Source of the DNA: Silene conica
Taxonomy: Eukaryota; Streptophyta; Magnoliopsida; Caryophyllales; Caryophyllaceae
Direction of reading: 5' to 3'
DNA: 64,000 bases
NCBI GenBank assembly: GCA_029255685.2
Contig: CM055313.2
Span: 22,297,079 to 22,361,078, forward strand
The translations under genes were made by a program, and so were the position numbers. Numbering within the stretch: the first letter of the stretch is position 1; the number at the start of each line of letters is the position of its first letter. The notes under the pieces were generated by a model. The model had not been told where the DNA came from and did no database searches. It was given only the letters and a program-made list of their open reading frames with translations. Positions 12,009 through 21,239 of the stretch are shown here, piece after piece.

Positions 12009-12702
12009 TAGTTATGGAAGGGGTGAGTTTGATGTATTCACCACCATTGTTAGAAAAGAGTTTAATTATGGGTTGGGCAAAATGTTTCTCCACAAGGGCA
12101 CGGAAACGGTTGAAGGTGGGGGCGGTGTCGGCCTTATTTTTGAGAGGGTAGAGCCAGGTATAGCGAGTAAAGTGATCAATAAAAACAACATAATATTTGT
12201 AACCATCATGCGAGTGTACAAGAGAGGTCCAAACATCAGAAAATATAAGTTCAAGAGGTTTTCTAGATGTAAGTGTAGAATCAGAAAAGGAAAGTTTATG
12301 ACTTTTATTAATAGAGCATGGGTTACAATGAAAATTATTATGCTGCGGAATGTTTAAATTATTCTGACTATTAATAAACTTTAAAATAGAGGAAGACGGA
12401 TGACCAAGTTTGTGATGCCAAGACCCATCAACGGACCCGTGAGAGAGCAGCGCCGTGGGAGAGGATGCGCGCCATTCATACAAGCCCGCGTCAAGAATTC
12501 CCTTAAGGAGCACTCTTCCCGTTTGTCGGTCCTGCAAGAGACACGAATCAGCAGTGAAATTAGCCACAGCATCGTTATCAATACAAAACTTGGAAATAGA
12601 GATAAGATTTTTGGTAATTGAAGGAGAATGTAAAACATGTTTGAAGTAAAGAGTTTTAAAGGAGAGAGGGAGAGAAAAGGAACCAATATTTTCGATAGTC
12701 AA
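11926..12702 (-). pseudogene. pol: Ale GAG-pre-integrase and integrase core, frameshifted
   Basis: The frame carries the HHCC zinc-binding region (HKLGHPSS through HCNPC) and then the integrase core with the first catalytic Asp (FSDVW). The second catalytic Asp is changed: the motif reads SNNGGEY where family members have SDNGGEY, which would abolish DDE chemistry. The change is consistent with a CpG-type C-to-T transition. The frame drifts out of register at about 11960. The rest of the core, with the catalytic Glu (GIAERKHR), is in the overlapping frame 11595-12008. Confidence 0.85.
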
Positions 12703-13760
12703 GGGTGACCCGTCTCCAATAAGAAGGTCGTCGTTCCCGTCATATGGGGCATGAAGAAAAGGTTATTGAGGTCATGGGTGATGTGGTGGGTAGCACTACT
12801 GTCGAGGGTCCAGTGGTTAGAGATGGTGGGGGTGAGGGAGACCGTGTGAGCGCGAGGGGGGTTTTGTTTGGGGCGAGTTGGTACGGGTATGGTGGGATGA
12901 CTAGCCTTAAAGTTAGGGCAAAGTTGGAGAAAGTGACCAGTGGTATGGCAGCACTGACACTTTCCTTTGAAGGGTGGCGCGGTTTGAGAGGAGGGGGCAG
13001 CGGAGGGCGTGGGAAGGAGGCCAGGGGCGGTTGATGCGCGGGGAGGGTAGCGGGATTGTTTGTTGTGGTAGGCAACCATGGCCGAGGCAGGGGAGACGTG
13101 GGTAGGGTTGTGTTTGAGGGATAGGTCGAATTGAATGAGGCGTTCATGTAGGGCGTCAAAGGATATGGTAGTGTCCCGATTTTTGACAGCATCAATAAGC
13201 GAACGGTACAAGTCACGATCTAACCCATCTAGCACTTGAGCAACGATATCTTCATCGTCCAGGGGTTTGCCCATATGGGCAAGTTCATCAATACAGGAAC
13301 GGAGCGATTGCATATAGTCAGTGGCAGAGGAATCTCCTTTTGTGATCGATTTGAGACGATCTTTGAGTTGGAGAATATGCCCTCTTGAAGTACTGGCATA
13401 TGTGGATTTCAAACGCATCCATATTTCTTGCGAAGTTTTGGTATTGAGCAACAAGGGTGTGATACTTGAATGGATGGTGCCTCGAAGGGCGCCGCTGAGG
13501 AGGCGGTCTTGACGCATCCATGTAGTGTAAGATTTATTCGGGATGCGCGCAGCTTTGTCATCCTCGATAGTAGATGGCGGACACGGGTGAGAGTTGTCCA
13601 AGTATTTGAATAAATCATAACCGAATAGCAAGTCTTCGATTTGAGTAGACCAAGTACGATAAGTAGAAGGGGTGAGTTGAGTAACATTGGAGAAGTTGAC
13701 GGCCACAAAGGGAATTAGTGGCTCGCCGGAATTAGGGATGGTGGTGGCGGAACCGGCCAT
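12699..13760 (-). pseudogene. gag: Ale gag (capsid and zinc knuckle)
   Basis: The 353-codon frame begins with an ATG just after the primer site. It contains a UBN2-type capsid region (about residues 20-220) and then a CCHC zinc knuckle (CQCCHTTGHFLQLC). Gag forms the virus-like particle and packages element RNA. The frame loses register near 12745, where a single missing base shifts it away from the integrase part, so the last residues are not native. The start is well supported by position and homology. Confidence 0.85.
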
Positions 13761-13813
13761 TGAAGAAGGCGAGAAATTTTTTTTTTTTTTTTAGGGTTTG
13801 TGTTTATTTGGAT

Positions 13814-13831
13814 CTCAAGCTCTTGATACCA
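13814..13831 (-). other. Primer-binding site (initiator tRNA-Met type)
   Basis: In element sense TGGTATCAAGAGCTTGAG directly abuts the 5' LTR. It matches the 3' end of initiator tRNA-Met with one extra A, a form common in plant Copia elements. Confidence 0.75.
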
Positions 13832-14068
13832 TGAAGAAGTTGATATTGCCAAAGATAATTCTTTGATAAATTGTCAAGGTTTAAATACAAGGAATACAAT
13901 CCTATGAAACTAGGAAACTAGGTAAGCAAGAATATTTACTTAACAAAACTATGAGTTATAGACTACCTAAAATACAAGGTAAAGATATTGTAGAGATATT
14001 GTACAAGATATTATACTAAGGATAATATACAAAAGATATTGTACTATGATATAGAATTATCTCTAATA
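13832..14068 (-). repeat. 5' LTR of the Ale element
   Basis: This is 237 bp long, the same length as its partner, and differs from it at about three positions. It also starts with TA in element sense, so the altered terminus predates or accompanied the insertion. Confidence 0.9.
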
Positions 14069-14073
14069 TTAGT

Positions 14074-15007
14074 TACGTGGTTAAAAACTAATTCACTGTG
14101 TATTTTTTGTATAACATAACATAAAATTTCATTCTCTCATCCAAAAAATAATTATTATAATCTAATATTTACCAATTAATCACCAAATTCATCTATGTGT
14201 AATCTTTAAGATGAAAATGAGGTTTATGAAGTTTTTAATTTGGTGGGACGGATGCAAATATACTTTCGTCCAATTCAAATTTGACCTAAACCCATTGTCA
14301 TCCATAGTGAAGAATGGGTCGCAGCTCGTACTTAATATTAAGTCATGTTCTCTTGAACTTAATTTTGGTTAACTAAACTTATAGAATTTTAACTTTTTTG
14401 AACTGAACTTACACAAGCTTAACAGAACTTGTAGAGGTTGAATTTATAAAAAAAACTGGGTATGAATTAAACTATTAAACTTACACTCGTAGAATTTGAA
14501 AATAAAGTTTTGAAAACTTAATTCTTCTAAATTGAAATTATAAGAGTTGAATTAAAGTTAAGACGATGTCTTTAAGTGCAAAAGAAACAATATCAGTTTG
14601 ACACTCATTTTAGCATTAGTATATAATCGTAGTTAGACAATTAGTTGGATTAGGAGGAGATGGATAATGACATAGATGACTATGATACATCTACTACCTC
14701 GTTTGTCCTTGTATACATGCGCGGCTAGATTAACAATTTTGGCAGACAAGATTACTGAATGATTGTAGCTTTTGAATCGGAGGGTATATCTTTTATTAAA
14801 TAATACCTATATATATTAATATTAATAATATTTTGAACAAAGGAGTTTATAAGATAATGTAATAAATTAATGAATAGTCAAATACTCGAAGTTACAATCC
14901 TCGGATTATGTTTAAGTGTTTTAAAGTACTCTTCATTAAGAGTTAAGACTAAGATACCGTCTTATAATTGTAGCTTTTGAATTGGACGGTATTTCTTTTA
15001 TTAAATA
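14074..15007. other. Intergenic, no gene recognised
   Basis: AT-rich DNA between the Ale element and a Helitron. Only short chance frames are present. Confidence 0.5.
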
Positions 15008-15781
15008 ACTAGTTTTATTCCCGTGCAAAAATTACATGAGTTACTTTAAATATGTTTTTACATGGGTTATTTTAATTTTATTACAGGTAAAATAACTTAA
15101 CCTATATGAGTAAATTTTTAATGTTCTTTTTTGCAATTTATCCTAATATAACTACCAAATAACATTTTCATAAAAGCATATGCTATATGAAAGCCAAAAT
15201 ACCTAACTAAATGACTGACAGTGAACTGATAAAAAATCTGAAACTGACAATCTTATAATATACCAAAAAAATTAATTCCACTCAAAGGTCGTGGCCATTT
15301 TGTAAGCTTATTTTCCACGCCAGTTTTTTAAGAAATCAGTCATTTATTATCCTCGTTTTTTATTTAAATAATAATTTTTAATCGTATTTAATTTCTTATC
15401 CTTCAATGTGAGTTCCTTAATAATTTTTCAAGGAATTGTTTTTAATTAGTTTGCTATTTTTAATATTTTAAATTTTTGTTGTCATTAGTAATCTGCTAGT
15501 TAGGGAATAAAGTTATGTTTAGTTATTATAGTTTTTATTTAGTATATCAAGTTATATATTTTGGTATTATTTGTAAACTTTTCATAATGGCGATGAAAAT
15601 AAACATAGTAATACAGATTATTGATATATATAAATTTGAATAGGTAAACTAAAATAAAACTAGTAGAAGGAGATAAATTAATTCATAAGTTAGTGATGGT
15701 GGGACACTTTTATTTTGCATTTCCTGAAGTTTAGTAACCAATAGAAAAGCTCTAAATGCTACTCCTTTTATGGTATAGGGA
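15008..15781 (-). mobile_element. Non-autonomous Helitron, about 774 bp
   Basis: On the minus strand the 3' end is CTAGT at 15012-15008, with a decayed hairpin next to it. The 5' end is TCCCTATACCATAAAAGG at 15781. The flanks are A and T. Both ends match the element at 4134-4878, apart from a few substitutions and a CCA insertion near the 5' end, so they are one family. No coding capacity is present. Confidence 0.55.
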
Positions 15782-15863
15782 TACCCAACCTATATTATTA
15801 TTATTATTAATAATATAATCTCTAAACATGGCCGTTAAATAGGTTTGAGAATCTATGTTCTAA

Positions 15864-16027
15864 GGACTTGTTTGGGGACTTGGTGAGTGACTTCCCACAT
15901 AATGGGAGAAGTAAATTCATGCGGAGAGGTCTATTTCCCATGACGTTGGCAACCAAAGAATATCATGATTTTACATTTTCTAGGAAGTTGAACATCCCAT
16001 GATTTTAATGGGTAACCAAACAAACCC
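15864..16027. mobile_element. Tourist-like MITE, 164 bp
   Basis: The ends read GGACTTGTTTGG and CCAAACAAACCC (10 of 12 complementary) and are flanked by TAA at 15861-15863 and 16028-16030. This is the PIF/Harbinger pattern. No frame is present. Confidence 0.6.
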
Positions 16028-16030
16028 TAA

Positions 16031-16775
16031 ATATCAAAATGAGACTCCGAAAATATAAGCAACCTCATTATATATTATATTTTCGTTCAAAGTAATTTTT
16101 TTATAAGATATTAATAGAGATCATGCATTTTGTGACCTTTCACGCTATCGGTCTCAATTCACAAAACTTAGAACGCCCTCTTCGACGGCCGTGTCTCTAA
16201 AGCAAAGGAGTTTATTATAAGATTATGTAATAAATTAATGAATAGTCGAATAGAAGTTACGATCTTCGAATTATGCTTAAAGTAATGTAGCATGTGAGTT
16301 TGATCCTATATGTATCTTAAGTATGGAAGGGTTAAAAGGTTGTTCAAGTAAATCAATTATTTTGATTCTAATCTAATCAGCTCTGATTCGAAAGAAACAT
16401 CTTTTTTATTGTTTTTCATCTACTTGATCACGTTTCTTCTCACACCTTTGTCTAATTGCCTTTTGAGTTGGTAGATGTCACGAAATTTCTACTAGGAACC
16501 CCAAAATGCTATTCTCTTATTATTTTATGCAATAAATTTACCAAGTTGATAGAAAATTATGTGAGGTAATATTATATGATTTTCCTTTAGTGAATATATT
16601 ACCGCCAATCTTTTGATAAAATCTTTAAATTAGGAAAGCCATTATAATAATAATTAAAAAATTGAATAAAGAAATCAAATATAGAGATACAAATTCTCGT
16701 TTAAGATCACAAATCAAGTAAATAGAATTTCCAAGTATTTTTCATTAATGGCAAGACTGGCTAGGGATGACATTA
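16031..16775. other. Intergenic, no gene recognised
   Basis: AT-rich DNA without a supported feature. A TAGGGATG word at 16762, shortly before the hAT element, looks like another hAT terminus but has no partner. Confidence 0.45.
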
Positions 16776-16783
16776 GTTGTTAC

Positions 16784-17300
16784 TAGGGATGTTAATGAGA
16801 CGAGACAGCTCGCGAGCAACTCGAGATCGGCTCGGTCAAAACTCGGTTAAAGCTCTGCTCGTGTGGACTCGGCTCGAGCTCGGGCTCGGCTCGAGAGCTT
16901 AACTAGTCAAGCCGAGCAAAGGCTGGCTCGGCTCGAAAAGCTCGCGAGCGGCTCGAACATTTGAGTTTACCTAAGATATTAATCATATTTTATAAAAATA
17001 TTTTATCATTATTATATCTTTGTAAAATATATATCAAATATCTTGTTGATTTGCTAAATATTTTTACATAAAATCTTCGAACCATGTTATTGAAAATATC
17101 GGAAGAAATAAATAATAATAAAAAAAATTTGTATAGGCTCGATTTGGCTCGAGCTAGTGTTAAAGCTCGCAAGCTTTTTAACGAGCGCATTTTTTTCAAA
17201 CTCGGGTAAGATCGGCTTAAGCTCGAGCTCGAGTTTTTGTAATCGAGCACAAGCCGAGTAAGGCTGAGCTCGGACTCGGCTCGGCTCGTTAACACCCCTA
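16784..17300. mobile_element. Non-autonomous hAT element, 517 bp
   Basis: The ends TAGGGATGTTAATGAG and CTCGTTAACACCCCTA are inverted repeats with two mismatches. A perfect 8-bp duplication GTTGTTAC lies at 16776-16783 and 17301-17308. TAGGGRTG termini and 8-bp duplications define hAT elements. Both subterminal regions are crowded with GCTCGGCTCGAGCTCG-type words, the kind of reiterated motif a transposase binds, while the centre is AT-rich. No transposase is encoded. Confidence 0.85.
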
Positions 17301-17343
17301 GTTGTTACTAGAGTTTAAAAGAACTAAAAAAATAGAGGAAAGT

Positions 17344-17909
17344 AATTAATTGAAAATATCTCTCCAATTCTGTCTCTAAAAAAAACTAAACCCTAATTCA
17401 ATATCTGGGGCTGCCGTCTATCTTTTTAGGTGGAGGTAAGCACCGAATTGGAGACTTGTTCTCACCTTTGTGTGAGTTTTGTTCTCACCTTTTGATGAGT
17501 TTTGTCCTCACCTTTTGGTGAGTCTGTCCTCATCGTGTGGTGAGATTTTCCCCTCTATTTGAGAGTTTCAAGAATTAAGTGGAAGATCGGCGCCTTCATT
17601 GTTGATCCTATGGAGATAAAACTGCTGTCAAATTGCTCGTTACAAACTTTTTGGTCAAAAGAACTTGATTCTTGTCAATGCTTTAGAAAATTTGGAGACC
17701 CTACTCTTGTGAAAAGCCGTAGAAGGCGATATGTTAGAGGATGTGCAGAAGCGTCTCATGAGCCCATCAAGTTTAGAATTTTTTTGTTGATCGAGAATAT
17801 AGTTTATTTGATTTTAATCGTTTTGTGTCCTGTCATTCTTGACATATGTTGTAACTACCTAAGACTTTTGATTAATGAAACAATTTTTCCCTTCAAAAAA
17901 AAAAAAAAT
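17344..17909 (+). mobile_element. LINE-like retroposon, 5'-truncated or internally deleted
   Basis: The insert ends in a run of A (17895-17908). It is bracketed by direct repeats TAGAGGAAAGT at 17333-17343 and 17910-17920, which is what target-primed reverse transcription leaves. The 3' part (a TTGATTAATGAAACAATTTT-like word before the poly-A) resembles plant L1 LINE ends. Near 17460-17555 a roughly 25-nt unit containing CTCACCTTTTGRTGAG is repeated imperfectly. No reverse transcriptase is present. A processed host transcript is the main alternative. Confidence 0.5.
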
Positions 17910-17984
17910 TAGAGGAAAGTGATGGTGAAAATTGTTACTCCATCCCAAACGAGTCCTAAAAATAATACAAATCAACTTTGTAGG

Positions 17985-18775
17985 TAGGGATGTCAATGGG
18001 GCGGGTCTTGGCGGGTCTCGCCCCGCACCCGCCCCACGTGAGGCGGGTCTTGGCGGGTCTCGCCCCGCACCCGCCCCACGTGAGGCGGGTTTGGGTAATG
18101 ATTTGGTGGGTCGTGGGGCGGGGATGAGTTCCAAACGCAGCATTCGTCGCGGGTCGCGGGGCGGGTGCGGGTATCACATGGGACCCTCCCCATCCCCACC
18201 CTGCCCCACATCCACCCCGCTCGCCCCGCCCCACATGTCCCCGCCCCGCTATACCGGCCTAATAAATAATAATATCTAATAGTAATATATATAGATAAAA
18301 ATAATATAACTTAAAAGATTAAAAAAAACTTTTAATAAATAAGTAACTCCTACCCAGTAGTCCAATAAGGCTCAAACAAGTAAGTAACTCCTACTCAGTA
18401 GTCCAATAAGGCAATAATCACTTGTTCACTACTGAGTATTCCGTATTTGGGTTGCTGTTTGTGAATGTGTTTCATGGTATATTTGTAATATTGTATGTAA
18501 AACCGTTTCATGGCTCAACGGACTCTTATTAATTAAATGGTAAGGCATTTTGCGAAAACTTATTTGTATAAGTAGTACGACTAGTATATTTTAGATTTAC
18601 GATTTACATTTCTTGAAGAGCTAGGCGGGTCAACGGGGCCCCGCGGGGCGGGGACGGTTTTGAAAGGTTCAACCCGCCGCGGGTCGCGGGGTGGGTGCGG
18701 GTGCGCATTAAAAGTTCGCGGGACGGGCGCGGGTTAACCCCCCTCCGCACCCGCCCCGCCCCATTGACATCCCTA
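17985..18775. mobile_element. Non-autonomous hAT element, 791 bp
   Basis: The ends TAGGGATGTCAATGGGGCGG and CCGCCCCATTGACATCCCTA are perfect inverted repeats. The flanks TTTGTAGG and TTTAGTAGG look like an 8-bp duplication blurred by an inserted base. Both subterminal zones are very GC-rich (GGCGGGTC, CCCCGCCC) around an AT-rich middle. Long frames here are artefacts of base composition. No transposase is encoded. Confidence 0.7.
18001..18084. repeat. 42-bp tandem duplication in the hAT subterminal region
   Basis: The 42-bp unit starting GCGGGTCTTGGCGGGTCTCG is present twice in exact tandem (18001-18042 and 18043-18084), with a third partial copy after it. Confidence 0.85.
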
Positions 18776-18783
18776 TTTAGTAG

Positions 18784-19117
18784 GTGACATATCCGTATTA
18801 ATTTCATCCGTTCGGTAGCCCACTTTCTAAAAGAGTTATCTAAACCTTTAAGTTTTCTCCAACTCAAGTGGTATTTAAGAGATCTCTTCCCCGAATTTTG
18901 AGGTTGAGTAGGTTATTTATTAGTTATAAAGTTTTTTGGTATATAACCCTCTTTTATGTACGGTTTTTTTTTTACAAATAACTCTATTTTGTCCGTTTTT
19001 ACAAATTACCAGTTTAAATATCACGTAATCCTAAAAATTAACCCCCAAGGATAATTACGCTAACATTTTTTTTATATAACACGAACATATTACGACTTAA
19101 ACTTCTCTAGTAAGAGA
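18784..19117. other. Intergenic, no gene recognised
   Basis: AT-rich. It may include the worn upstream part of the LTR relic that follows, but no start could be fixed. Confidence 0.4.
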
Positions 19118-19323
19118 ATTGTCCTATAGGTGTGATTTAAGGGATCAACTGATCACCATCGTCAAAAAACAATAATGTCAAACTTTAATCAGTCAGTCGT
19201 TTCCGATAAATGTTGATGAGTTGATTTTATAATGTATCATCCCTTACATATTCTTATTTTGAGAATTAAATGTGGTTTAATCATGTGATCATAGTATTGT
19301 TGAGGAGACTTACTAGTCCAACA
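19118..19323 (-). repeat. Relic of an Angela-type LTR
   Basis: The sequence is collinear with one end of the C2 and C3 LTRs: CCTATAGGTGTGA, the stem-loop arms ATCAACTGATCA (19144-19155) and TGATGAGTTGAT (19214-19225), the TCAAACT loop word, and a CCAACA terminus at 19323. The other LTR end and internal region are not recognisable. It is an older solo or truncated LTR of the same group. Confidence 0.6.
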
Positions 19324-19722
19324 AATATTTTATTAACCGATTAATTAAGTTGATTAAATTAGTTACGTTTAACATGTGGGGAATATAGCATGTATTCGCC
19401 CCAAACTTGCAGGATTATAATGAAACATACAATTGTGATTATAGTCATAAGTTATTAAAAAGCATGAGAAAAGAAGTACAACCTTTAGTCCTTGTGCGAA
19501 TGGCCTAAGAACAGGAATTAACACAAATTCCCTCCTATAACTTGCACCCAAGACTTAGAATGAGACGTGGCCGCGTGTGCTAGAAATCCTCTCCAACTGC
19601 CTTGCAATATTGGGAGAGCTATTAAGGTTTTAGATGTGAGATCTGAGGTTTTGGGAGAAGAATGCTCTCAAAACCCTAATTATCTTTGAGATTTGTTTAA
19701 ACAGTGTAAACAAGAGTCACTG

Positions 19723-19749
19723 ACATAAGGAGAGTCCTCCTCCTTATGT
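19723..19749 (-). promoter_or_regulatory. Perfect hairpin at the presumed LTR core promoter
   Basis: ACATAAGGAG (19723-19732) and CTCCTTATGT (19740-19749) are exact complements with a 7-nt loop. In element sense the arm reads CTACATAAGG, a weak TATA-like word. The solo LTR at 53045-54045 keeps both arms but has a different loop. The promoter role is inferred. Confidence 0.4.
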
Positions 19750-20207
19750 AGCTCTTTTGGCCGAAATTTCCAATAGGGTAGGAGTGGGCTTTCCACTCTT
19801 ACCTTATTCTAATTTGTGATTCGACCCATTTAGCTAAACTTTATTCGCGGGTTTTGTTTATAAATCGTATGCATGTTATCAGATATTAATGCAGTCGATG
19901 TATTAATAATGGTCTGATAAAATTACGATATTGTATAATTACCCAAATTAATATAACTGTTTATATTAATACGCGAATACAATATTTAATTAAATATAAC
20001 CGTTTATATTTAATTTTACGAATTAATCATGCAATCCGTATTAGCTAAAATTATTTAATCCGTATTAAATAATAATCTCAACATCTTATTGACTAATTTA
20101 ATAGTCAATACCTCTGACTAACTGTTTAGTCATATCCGGCATAAATGTGATTGTATTTTCATACCTTCACATCTCTCAAACGTGTCCTATAGGTGTGACG
20201 TATAGGG

Positions 20208-20293
20208 ACCAGTTGATCACCGCCATCCGTATGACAATAACGTCAAACTTATCTAGCAAGCCAACCGTTATTGATAAACGTGGATCAACTGGT
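20208..20293 (-). other. Conserved double stem-loop in C2 3' LTR (U3)
   Basis: The outer arms ACCAGTTGATC (20208-20218) and GATCAACTGGT (20283-20293) and the inner arms CAATAACG (20235-20242) and CGTTATTG (20266-20273) are both perfect complements. The loop contains TCAAACT. The matching structure in C3 has different bases that still pair. The copy in the 5' LTR is at 27773-27858. Confidence 0.7.
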
Positions 20294-20451
20294 AATAATA
20301 CAAAAGTATGCCCTTGTGAGCCTTAAAGAGATTTAATAAGTCATTGTACTTAATTGTCAAGGACACCAGCCCCAACAATCTCCCACTTGTCCGTACAAGG
20401 GTATGGGCAATGACGTTATCACACTACATGTGGAGGACACAAGCTCCAACA

Positions 20452-20462
20452 AACTCCCACTT
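20452..20462 (-). other. Polypurine tract of C2
   Basis: In element sense AAGTGGGAGTT abuts the LTR start TGTTGGAGC. A near-identical AAGTGGGAGAT lies 74 bp inside the LTR next to a second TGTTGG. Confidence 0.75.
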
Positions 20463-21239
20463 GTCCGTACAAGTGTAGGTGCGATAACCGAATCTCATAT
20501 CCTTTTAAAATTTCTCCCACTCAATGTAAGACAATTTGCAAATCCGCATTCGCAAAGGTCGTATCTCACAAGCGATCTGTATCAAGAGTGGTTTCCCCGA
20601 CTAGAGAGTAACTTAACTGATAAAACGAATCTGTATTCGAGCATGGCCATGCATTTCAGTTACTACTCCTCGAGTGGCCCTGAGAAATGATAAAATCCTG
20701 ATAAGGGTTTGGATATTTCCCTCAACTCGAATCCTGCCGATATCGCCCAGCATGAAATAACCCAGAAAAAATCCTCTTGGCCCCTGTTACGGTGACCGTG
20801 GGAAAGAAACCAAAGTTACCCAAAATCTGTCTTAATCTCAAGAGACAGTTGAAGGTCAAAAGACTCGACTCTAAGGAACACTATGGAGGTCCTATCCACG
20901 ACCAGGCACCCAATGTTATAAAACATTTAGGACTCCATAACGTTGTCACGGGGTGTCCTACGAGATATCCGTATAACTCGCCTTTGTGATTGGTCAGTCA
21001 TCCACGTGACTTATGGCTCGTTGAACCCACCATCAACCAACGTCACAAAATGATTACCTGAGTTATCAGCTCAAGTGGGTAATGAAGGACCAAAACGATG
21101 TAATGTTAATCAGTTCACTTTGTGGTGTTCAAAATTGGCGTACAATTCCACATGAAAAACAAAACATTTTATATCATAACAATAAGGTTGAATAGAGTAC
21201 ACGAGAAAATGAATTATTACATGAATTCATAAAAGAGTA
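20463..21239 (-). other. C2 3' untranslated region
   Basis: About 780 bp lie between the pol stop and the polypurine tract. The matching part of C3 (30332-31112) has recognisably related segments, such as TCTCCCACTCAATG and CTCCTCGAGTGGCC, so the region is conserved between families. No frame here looks genuine. Confidence 0.6.

Larger units (their letters stand above)
9363..14068 (-). mobile_element. Ale-type Ty1/Copia LTR retrotransposon, 4.7 kb, decayed
   Basis: Two 237-bp LTRs (9363-9599 and 13832-14068) flank a minus-strand gag-pol. The target-site duplication TTAGT is perfect (9358-9362 and 14069-14073). Short LTRs, a primer site matching initiator tRNA-Met and the reverse transcriptase type (YVDDIIVSG) fit the Ale/Retrofit lineage. 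The LTRs differ at about three positions. Several frameshifts interrupt the polyprotein, so the copy is dead. Confidence 0.92.
19375..20451 (-). repeat. 3' LTR of C2
   Basis: This is 1077 bp long and in element sense starts TGTTGGAGC and ends TATTCCCCACA. The first 74 bp of U3 (20378-20451) are an extension absent from the related solo LTR at 53045-54045. The extension carries a second polypurine word and a second copy of the LTR start. The LTR contains two conserved hairpins (19723-19749 and 20208-20293). Confidence 0.92.

Noticed and set aside
11084-12357. Long plus-strand frames opposite the Ale pol
   Set aside because: They are the complement of the Pro-rich linker and integrase and show low-complexity Gly/Arg composition. 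The minus strand has clear homology.
17859-18279. Frames rich in Arg, Pro and Gly in the second hAT element
   Set aside because: They come from the GC-rich subterminal repeats and exist on both strands with no conserved motif.
20403-20989. Short frames downstream of C2 pol
   Set aside because: They overlap the LTR and 3' untranslated region, are on the opposite strand, and have no recognisable motifs.
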